Assembly: GCA_016719605.1 (NCBI GenBank)
Contig: JADJYW010000001.1
Location: 62,001 to 126,000 of the forward strand
Direction: 5' to 3'
DNA: 64,000 nucleotides
From: Lewinellaceae bacterium
GTDB taxonomy: Bacteria; Bacteroidota; Bacteroidia; Chitinophagales; Saprospiraceae
The notes below the pieces were generated by a model. It was not told the origin of the DNA. It ran no database searches and was given only the letters and a program-made list of their open reading frames with translations. Below are positions 58,698 through 64,000 of the stretch, in pieces (position 1 is the stretch's first letter; each line of letters begins with the position of its first letter). Made by a program: the position numbers and the translations under genes.

Positions 58698-59288
58698 TCA
58701 TAACTTTTTTATAGTTGCCATATTAGCAATCCCGTTTCCGGTGTAGCAATCGGCACAAGGCCTTGTGCCGGTTACGATCCATCCGCTTGGTATTGCCTGA
58801 GGACAGATATCCAGTATTGTCCCGGATGGCAGGTTGGCTATGCATTCTATTGTTGGCATATGGACAATTCCGGTCGCTGCACAGCATCCAGCGCAGAAGC
58901 GATATCTGACGACTACCCAATTATGCGGTATTCTTTGTGGGCAAACTTCCAGCATTGTCCCTGCGGAGGAATGGACAATCTTTTTTATTGTGGGCATATT
59001 GGTAATGCCTGTTCCTCCGCAACAACCCGCACATGGGCGATAACCGGTAACGATCCAGCCCCGCGGTATCCTTTGTGGACAAACTTCTAAAGCAGAACCT
59101 TCCGGGAGATTCTCTAAATTCTTTATTCTGGGGATATTGACAATTCCGTTTTCCCCACAACAGGCGGCACATGGCCTGTATGAAATAATCGCCCAGCCAG
59201 ATGGTATTTGTTCGGGGCATACCTCCTGTTCCTGACAATTAGCAGAGCAGGTTACAATACAAATACAAAGAGTCAGTGTGAATTTCAT
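58698..59288 (-). CDS. Secreted protein with four 46-residue Cys-rich repeats (196 aa)
   Basis: I do not recognise the family. The start at 59288 gives MKFTLTLCICIVTCSANCQ, a signal-peptide-like N-terminus; the open frame reaches 59432, but the extra 48 codons do not look like a protein start. The mature part is four tandem repeats with exact 46-residue spacing: [E/D]-[VI]-C-P-x2-I-P, W, then R-x-C-A-x-C-C, then GIxxMPTI. Repeats 1-3 have four core Cys (CP, CA, CC); repeat 4 has CADCY and is cut after TIKKL. Repeat 3 has one extra Cys (TIECIA). No T9SS sorting domain is present. CPQ...PCAGCC spacing could suit disulfides or metal binding, but that is inference. It is convergent with the fourth giant and divergent from the malic enzyme gene. 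Confidence 0.75.
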   Translation of the reverse strand: MKFTLTLCICIVTCSANCQEQEVCPEQIPSGWAIISYRPCAACCGENGIVNIPRIKNLENLPEGSALEVCPQRIPRGWIVTGYRPCAGCCGGTGITNMPTIKKIVHSSAGTMLEVCPQRIPHNWVVVRYRFCAGCCAATGIVHMPTIECIANLPSGTILDICPQAIPSGWIVTGTRPCADCYTGNGIANMATIKKL

Positions 59289-59524
59289 AAATGATGTGTC
59301 AGTAACGGATTGACGAATTCGAGTCAATGCCCGGGTGAGAACTTGTTCCATGCGGTTTCGAGCGTGTACAGAAAATCTGTTTTGCCTTGGTCTGCTGTCG
59401 GCAAACGAACATACCTCCTCGGCAAATCCCAATCTACGGCTAAAAGCCCTCTTGCCGCCTTGCCCGATGATCTATCTTGCCGGGAATGCTGCGATGAATC
59501 AAAAGAAAGTCGCGCTGCCCGCCG

Positions 59525-59532
59525 TACTTTCG
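59525..59532 (+). promoter_or_regulatory. Candidate -7 element (TACTTTCG) for malic enzyme gene
   Basis: TACTTTCGCAC lies 31 bp before the ATG at 59563. It matches the same TACnTTCGC form seen at 45286 and 63300. Its position fits the 59563 start and would place the two upstream in-frame ATGs (59467, 59494) outside the transcript. Confidence 0.4.
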
Positions 59533-59562
59533 CACCTCAAATTCAAATCAACGCCTTCCTAT

Positions 59563-61851
59563 ATGAGCAAGGAATCCACCCTCAAAGAAGAAGCCCTGCA
59601 TTACCACGCCAAGGGCCGTCCGGGTAAAATCGAGGTCATCCCAACCAAAGAAACCGCCAACCAGCGCGACCTTTCCTTAGCCTACTCGCCCGGTGTGGCT
59701 GCGCCCTGTCTGGCCATTGCCGAAAACCCCGAGGATGTTTACAAGTATACTGCCAAGGGCAATCTCGTGGCCGTTATCAGCAACGGAACCGCCGTACTCG
59801 GCCTGGGCGATATTGGCCCGGCAGCAGGCAAACCCGTGATGGAAGGCAAGGGACTGCTGTTTAAAATTTACGCCGATATTGACTGTTTCGACCTGGAACT
59901 CGACACCAAGGACGTGGACGAGTTTGTTCGCACGGTTAAAATCCTGGAACCCACTTTCGGCGGCGTCAACCTGGAGGACATCTCCGCCCCGGAATGTTTT
60001 GAAATAGAAGAGCGCCTGAAAAAGGAACTCAACATCCCGGTCATGCACGACGACCAGCACGGCACAGCCATCATCAGCGCCGCCGCTCTGCTCAACGCGC
60101 TCGAAATTGTGGGCAAGGACATCGCCCACGCCAAAATTGTCATCAACGGCGCAGGCGCTTCGGCCATTTCCTGCACCCGGCTCTACTGCGCGCTGGGCGC
60201 CCAAAAGCCCAATGTTTTCATGTTCGACAGCAAGGGCCTGATCCACCCCTTGCGCACCAACCTCGACGGCAAAAAAAGTGAATTCGTCAACGACAGCCTA
60301 CCGGTAGATACGTCGCTGGCCGATGCACTCGTCGGCGCCGATGTGTTCGTGGGTTTGTCCAAGGGAAATATCCTGGACCAGGACATGGTGCGTTCGATGG
60401 CTCCCAACTGCATCGTGTTCGCTATGGCAAACCCCGATCCGGAGATCGGGTACGAAGAAGCCACCGCCGCCCGGCCCGACATCATCATGGCCACCGGCCG
60501 TTCCGATTTTCCCAACCAGGTCAACAATGTGCTCGGTTTCCCCTTCATCTTTCGCGGCGCCCTCGACGTGCGGTCAACGGCCATTAATGAAGAAATGAAA
60601 CTGGCTGCTGTGCGTGCCCTGGCCGATCTGGCCAAAAAGCCCGTACCCGATCTGGTCAATTTGGCGTACAATAATGCCAACCTGGTGTACGGCCGCGACT
60701 ATATTATTCCCAAACCCGTGGACCCGCGCCTGCTCACCACGGTGGCCCCCGCCGTGGCACGCGCCGCTATGGAATCGGGCGTGGCCCAGCACCCGATTTC
60801 CGACTGGGCAGCCTACGAGTTGCAACTATCCAAGCGCCTCGGGGTGGACAACACGCTGACTCGCGTGATCCAAACCAAGGCCAAGCAAAAGCCCAAACGC
60901 GTGGTGTTTTCCGACGCCGAAAACGTGGCAGTGCTCAAGGCAGTGCAAGTGGTGTTGGAGGAAAAAATTGCACAGCCTGTTCTGCTGGGCAATATCGAAC
61001 GGGTGCGTACCCTGATGCATGAAAACTCCATTTCGCTCCATGGTGTGCTGATTATTGACCCCAAAATTCCGATCACGCCGGAAGAGACGGAGCGTGTGGA
61101 ACAGTATGCCAATATCCTTTACGAAAAACGCCAGCGCAAAGGCATCATCTACCGCGAGGCCCGGCAGATCATCAAGCACCGCAACTACTTCGGCGCCATG
61201 ATGGTGGAAACAGGCGAAGCCGATGCCATGATCAGCGGCCTGTCGCGCAATTATCCCGACACCATCCGCCCCGCCTTGCGTGTCATCGGGGCAGAACCGG
61301 GTTTCAAAAAAGTGTCGGCCATGTACATCCTGATGAGCCGCTTCGGCCCGCTGTTTCTGGCTGATACGTCCGTCAATCTCGATCCTACGGCCGAGGAGGT
61401 CGTTGAAATCGCCGAATTGACTGCCCGGCAGGTGGAAAAATTCAATATCAAACCCCGCATCGCCATGCTCACCTATTCCAACTTCGGATCGGTAGCCGAC
61501 GGCGCAGCGGCGATCAAGATGCGCACGGCTACGGCTATCCTGAAGGAAAAGCACCCCAACTGGGTAGTGGACGGCGAAATGCAGGCTCACCTGGCCTTCA
61601 ATATGGATTTGCTACGCCAAAACTACCCGTTCAGCAGTCTGGTGGACGGGCCGGCCAATACCCTCATTTTTCCCAACCTGTCGTCGGCCAATATCGCCTA
61701 CAACCTCGTGCGGGCAGTGGCAGGTATCGAAATCATCGGCCCTATTGTTACCGGTTTGAAAAAACCCGTGCATGTACTGCAAATGGGCGCATCAGTGCGG
61801 GAGATTGTGGATATGGTGGCGATTGCGGTGGTGGATGCGCAACGTACATAA
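59563..61851 (+). CDS. maeB: NADP-dependent malic enzyme with C-terminal phosphotransacetylase-like domain
   Basis: Converts malate to pyruvate plus CO2 with reduction of NADP (cofactor choice inferred from the MaeB family); cytoplasmic, supplying NADPH and pyruvate. The N-terminal malic domain shows SLAYSPGVAAPCL, the KGNLVAVISNGTAVLGLGD stretch, the metal/substrate motif ISAPECFEIEERL and MHDDQHGTA, then a Rossmann nucleotide site VINGAGASAIS. The C-terminal third (from about residue 435) is a phosphate acetyltransferase-like domain, usually regulatory in MaeB, with RVVFSDAENVAVLKA, GLSRNYPDTIRPAL and LQMGASVREIVDM. At 762 aa it has the normal MaeB length. I chose the ATG at 59563 because MSKESTLKEEALHYHAKGRPGKIEV matches the usual family N-terminus; starts at 59494, 59467 or 59335 are open but add unlike sequence. 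It stands alone, convergent with the minus-strand gene at 62083. Confidence 0.93.
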   Translation: MSKESTLKEEALHYHAKGRPGKIEVIPTKETANQRDLSLAYSPGVAAPCLAIAENPEDVYKYTAKGNLVAVISNGTAVLGLGDIGPAAGKPVMEGKGLLFKIYADIDCFDLELDTKDVDEFVRTVKILEPTFGGVNLEDISAPECFEIEERLKKELNIPVMHDDQHGTAIISAAALLNALEIVGKDIAHAKIVINGAGASAISCTRLYCALGAQKPNVFMFDSKGLIHPLRTNLDGKKSEFVNDSLPVDTSLADALVGADVFVGLSKGNILDQDMVRSMAPNCIVFAMANPDPEIGYEEATAARPDIIMATGRSDFPNQVNNVLGFPFIFRGALDVRSTAINEEMKLAAVRALADLAKKPVPDLVNLAYNNANLVYGRDYIIPKPVDPRLLTTVAPAVARAAMESGVAQHPISDWAAYELQLSKRLGVDNTLTRVIQTKAKQKPKRVVFSDAENVAVLKAVQVVLEEKIAQPVLLGNIERVRTLMHENSISLHGVLIIDPKIPITPEETERVEQYANILYEKRQRKGIIYREARQIIKHRNYFGAMMVETGEADAMISGLSRNYPDTIRPALRVIGAEPGFKKVSAMYILMSRFGPLFLADTSVNLDPTAEEVVEIAELTARQVEKFNIKPRIAMLTYSNFGSVADGAAAIKMRTATAILKEKHPNWVVDGEMQAHLAFNMDLLRQNYPFSSLVDGPANTLIFPNLSSANIAYNLVRAVAGIEIIGPIVTGLKKPVHVLQMGASVREIVDMVAIAVVDAQRT

Positions 61852-61858
61852 ACCGTAG

Positions 61859-61878
61859 CGGCGGGTTTCAACCCGCCG
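61859..61878. repeat. Short perfect palindrome
   Basis: CGGCGGGTT-TC-AACCCGCCG has 9-bp arms and begins 8 bp after the malic enzyme stop codon. A related GCGGGTTAAAACCCAC lies at 62080-62095, overlapping the end of the opposite gene. Confidence 0.7.
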
Positions 61879-61930
61879 AATCGCGTGTGTCAAGGGGGTA
61901 GCATAAGTGCTGTTTTGACGGGAATTGAGG

Positions 61931-62019
61931 TTTTTTGACAGGATAAAAAGGATTTACAGGATTTTCGGCGGCGGAGCCGCCTCATTTATCTTGTAAATCC
62001 TTTTTATCCTGTCAAAAAA
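61931..62019. repeat. 31-bp inverted repeat with inner hairpin between convergent genes
   Basis: Arms 61931-61961 and 61989-62019 match over 31 bp with a single mismatch (TTTTTTGACAGGATAAAAAG type). The centre holds a second hairpin, GGCGGC-GGA-GCCGCC (61967-61981). The outer arms begin and end with six T's or six A's, so it can act as a bidirectional terminator, but the length and nested design resemble a dispersed palindromic element. Confidence 0.8.
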
Positions 62020-62082
62020 TGAATTTGCCTGTCAACGGCGTAATACGGTGCGTACTTACGAGACACCCCTTTTTTCAGCGGG

Positions 62083-63249
62083 TTAAAACCCACTGGTACT
62101 GTCGCGGCGATACCGATGAAAAAATGCCTTGAGCACGATCAGGATCACGATCGGTAGCGCCGCCTCGGGTAAATCCTGGGGCAGGAATCCCCAGAAAATC
62201 AGCACCAGCAGTGCCATTGAGCCGCTCACCATAAAATAGTTTTCCGTCCATTCCGTGCGTTTGTTGCGCCAAAAAAAGAGCAAGTGTGTGGGCATCGCCC
62301 AAAGTATATTCCAGTTGAATTTAGTGGTCGAGTGGTCGGTGGCCGCCCAGAGCAGGAACAGCACCAGCCCGGCGAAGCCCAGAACAAACCAGAATACGGT
62401 ATCAAAAATGCGTTCGGCGCGCGGGTTGGCCATACAGAGCAGGCCGATTACAGCCACCAGGCACATCACCCACAGTGGGTTGCCAAAAAATCCGGGCTTG
62501 TATATCTGCCGAGCGGGCAATGGCAAAAACGGGATGTTGCTCTCCGAGGCTACCAGCCGCATGGAGTCGTTGATGTTGGCTGCGCCAAACAGGTCGTGCA
62601 CATAATCGGGCAGAAACATGAAATCCTCGGCGAGGGCCACGCGGTCGGCGGGTTGGCCGAGTGCCAGGTCAATACCGAATTGTGTCCACGGCATATTGGC
62701 TAAGTAAGGCCGGAGCAGGTGGCGCATGGTGGTGCCCATAGCCAAGCCGCTGCTATCGAAGTTGATTTGATGAAAAAATGCTTCTTTCACAATGTCCCGG
62801 ATGCGTGTGGCGCAGTTGTCGTAGAAGAAATCGTACATGTAGTACTTGTTCTCTTCGCGGGCATTTTCCTCCAGTAGTTCGAATAGTCGCTGACGCTTTT
62901 CCGGTGTCAGGTTGAGCAATTGCTCCCGCATGGGGCGGCGGTCGTGCAAATTTCCGTACTCAAAGGCGCGGTATGGTTCCACATTGAGGTAATACCGCAA
63001 GCGACCCTGACAAAACTTGAGCAGAAAATTCGGCTCGTCGAAGTTGAAGGTGCCGTAGTTGTAGCAGCGGTCGAGGCGCAGGGCGGGGTCGTACACGCGC
63101 AGGGCACTGTGGCCGAAGGTGCTGTACAGCATATCGCCGGGCGCCACGGTCATCAGGCTGAGGCGCGCATTTTCGGAGAGTTGCTGTTGGGCTGAAAGGG
63201 CGGAGCCGCCAAGCAAAAATGTGAGGGCGAGGAGGGTGCGGAGGTTCAT
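62083..63249 (-). CDS. DUF4105/Lnb-family membrane protein (probable lipoprotein N-acyltransferase family)
   Basis: Signal peptide MNLRTLLALTFLLGGSALSAQ at 63249; the frame is open upstream to 63381, but that extension is not protein-like. The N-terminal periplasmic domain (residues about 25-260) has the DUF4105 features: DMLYSTFGHSALRVYD with a conserved His, NYGTFNFDEPNFLLKF, and YDFFYDNCATRIRD with a conserved Cys. The C-terminus has about five membrane helices (for example LWVMCLVAVIGLLCM, FVLGFAGLVLFLLW, MALLVLIFWGFLP). In Bacteroides, a protein with this domain (Lnb) N-acylates lipoproteins, with the His and Cys as likely catalytic residues. Transfer of that function here is by family membership. 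At 388 aa it has a usual length. It is convergent with malic enzyme and divergent from the small gene at 63394. Confidence 0.85.
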   Translation of the reverse strand: MNLRTLLALTFLLGGSALSAQQQLSENARLSLMTVAPGDMLYSTFGHSALRVYDPALRLDRCYNYGTFNFDEPNFLLKFCQGRLRYYLNVEPYRAFEYGNLHDRRPMREQLLNLTPEKRQRLFELLEENAREENKYYMYDFFYDNCATRIRDIVKEAFFHQINFDSSGLAMGTTMRHLLRPYLANMPWTQFGIDLALGQPADRVALAEDFMFLPDYVHDLFGAANINDSMRLVASESNIPFLPLPARQIYKPGFFGNPLWVMCLVAVIGLLCMANPRAERIFDTVFWFVLGFAGLVLFLLWAATDHSTTKFNWNILWAMPTHLLFFWRNKRTEWTENYFMVSGSMALLVLIFWGFLPQDLPEAALPIVILIVLKAFFHRYRRDSTSGF

Positions 63250-63292
63250 AGTTGGTGAAAGCGCGACGGTTACGAATGGTTTGGATGCCCGG

Positions 63293-63300
63293 CGAAGGTA
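63293..63300 (-). promoter_or_regulatory. Candidate -7 element (TACCTTCG) for DUF4105 gene
   Basis: On the minus strand this reads TACCTTCGCCGG, 44 bp before the ATG at 63249. It shares the TACnTTYGC form with 33652, 45286 and 59525. Confidence 0.4.
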
Positions 63301-63393
63301 AAAATTTATGTATGCCGCCCTGCTAACCTTTTCCCCAAAACGAGATAGACAGGAAAATTCGGAACTGCTCTGTTCACGCAAAATTGTACAACA

Positions 63394-63639
63394 ATGAAAA
63401 TCCGCCGCTTTTGCCTGTCTGCCTTTTTTGCCCTGATCGCCTTCGCTTCAAACATGCACGCCGCTGCGCTGTCCGAATCGGGCCAGCCTTTTCCAACTGC
63501 TCTGGCGACGCCCGAGGTTGCCGGGTTTGCATTTGCACGCGTTGCTATTTGGCTGGGAGCAGGCGCCGTACTGGGCTGGATGTTGCTGTCGGCGTGTGTG
63601 GCCATGCAAGTACGGCAAGAACACAAATTGGGGAAATAG
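63394..63639 (+). CDS. Small membrane/exported protein of unknown function (81 aa)
   Basis: The ATG at 63394 starts MKIRRFCLSAFFALIAFASNMHAA, a good signal peptide. After a short stretch comes one hydrophobic segment, VAIWLGAGAVLGWMLLSACVAM, followed by a basic end, QVRQEHKLGK. This fits a small single-span membrane protein with an exported N-terminal loop. I see no family motif. It is divergent from the DUF4105 gene (144 bp apart) and followed by a long inverted repeat. A 112-aa frame overlaps it on the other strand but lacks a signal sequence or recognisable features. Small size keeps confidence moderate. Confidence 0.6.
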   Translation: MKIRRFCLSAFFALIAFASNMHAAALSESGQPFPTALATPEVAGFAFARVAIWLGAGAVLGWMLLSACVAMQVRQEHKLGK

Positions 63640-63644
63640 GGCAC

Positions 63645-63791
63645 TTCTTTTCACTGCGCGTGTGGCCCCCTCCCCCCAACCCCTAAAGGGGAGTTGATCG
63701 TGAGGTAATTGAAAAAAGTCTGGCCATTTACCCCGCGATCAACTCCCCTTTAGGGGTTGGGGGGAGGGGGCCACACGCGCAGTGAAAAGAA
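63645..63791. repeat. Perfect 56-bp inverted repeat with 35-base loop
   Basis: Arms 63645-63700 and 63736-63791 are exact reverse complements over 56 bp. The arm contains a run of the type GGCCCCCTCCCCCCAACCCC followed by TAAAGGGGAGTT, which has its own small palindrome (CCCCTAAAGGGG). It starts 6 bp after the stop at 63639 and lies between convergent genes. It could end transcription in both directions, but a terminator does not need 56 bp of perfect pairing. Confidence 0.9.
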
Positions 63792-63845
63792 CCAAATAGT
63801 CATTTTTGATATTACCAGGTCAAAAGACCCGCGCACAGCGGAACC

Positions 63846-63887
63846 AGTCAACCAATCACCAGTCAACCAATCAACCAATCAACCAAC
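63846..63887. repeat. 8-bp tandem repeat (AATCAACC-like)
   Basis: Five direct copies of AATCAACC/AGTCAACC, one of them 7 bp, lie directly before the stop codon side of the LysM gene. A related CCAACCAGCAACC pattern occurs at 58649-58685. Confidence 0.7.
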
Positions 63888-63888
63888 G

Positions 63889-64000
63889 TCACTGCACCCG
63901 CAGCACCTGTCCGATCTGGATGTTATCGCCGGGCAGGTTATTCATTTCCTTGATTCGGGTTACCGGGATGCCGTATTTCCGGGAAAGGCTGTACAACGTG
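63889..64000 (-). CDS. LysM-domain protein, C-terminal fragment
   Basis: The minus-strand frame runs off the right edge and ends at 63889 (TGA). The visible 36 residues read TLYSLSRKYG, IPVTRIKEMNNLPG and IQIGQVLRV before the final Gln. This is the typical end of a LysM domain, which binds peptidoglycan glycan chains. The N-terminal part, and so the role of the whole protein (for example a cell-wall hydrolase or scaffold), is outside the window. Confidence 0.8.
   Translation of the reverse strand, partial: TLYSLSRKYGIPVTRIKEMNNLPGDNIQIGQVLRVQ

Noticed and set aside
59335..59562. N-terminal extension of malic enzyme from 59335
   Set aside because: The family N-terminus aligns with MSKESTLKEEALHYHAKG at 59563, and a promoter-like element sits inside the extension.
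63306..63644. Minus-strand 112-codon frame overlapping the small membrane protein gene
   Set aside because: It has no signal peptide, domain or promoter, whereas the plus-strand frame has a good signal peptide and membrane span.
63384..63686. Plus-strand 100-codon frame overlapping 63394-63639 in another frame
   Set aside because: It reads into the palindrome (ending WPPPPNP) and lacks protein-like features.

Overview
The window looks like a chromosome or MAG contig piece from a Bacteroidota bacterium, most likely the Saprospiraceae/Saprospirales group. The evidence is four giant secreted proteins built from HYR, DUF11, PKD-like, SprB-like, beta-helix, dockerin-like and cohesin-like modules that end in type A sorting domains of the type IX secretion system (T9SS). 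A Bacteroidota-type malic enzyme, a DUF4105/Lnb-family membrane protein and TAnnTTTG-like promoter elements agree with this. The taxonomic call is inference from gene content.

Layout. Positions 1-27188 hold one enormous gene that begins before the window. In order it has DUF11/acidic repeats, two cohesin-like domains, 17 near-identical 726-bp units (242 aa, three HYR-like modules each), a second HYR array with 486-bp units, more HYR modules, and a C-terminal tail with dockerin-like, cohesin-like and T9SS sorting domains. It is broken by many indels and one large junction deletion, most of which look like repeat-assembly or consensus errors. Positions 27413-33515 encode a paralog with a CUB domain and a P/HomoB-like domain at its head. 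Positions 33981-45051 and 45918-58487 encode two further paralogs with beta-helix heads and SprB/PKD-like middles. All four share a homologous tail of roughly 1,100 to 1,500 residues. A small secreted protein (45349-45825) lies between the last two.

After 58488 the content changes to ordinary genes: a secreted protein made of four 46-residue Cys-rich repeats (minus strand), a MaeB-type malic enzyme (plus), a DUF4105/Lnb-like membrane protein (minus), a small membrane protein (plus) and the C-terminus of a LysM protein (minus, running off the window). The gaps between these genes hold notable palindromic elements, including a perfect 56-bp inverted repeat at 63645-63791 and a nested palindrome cluster at 61859-62097.

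The four giants form a tandem array of mosaic surface proteins with variable heads on a shared tail. They are presumably exported by the T9SS and displayed on the cell surface or in the matrix as adhesins or scaffolds. Three of the four carry a short GC-rich palindrome inserted in the coding sequence between the dockerin-like and cohesin-like modules. No RNA genes, CRISPR arrays or insertion sequences were recognised.
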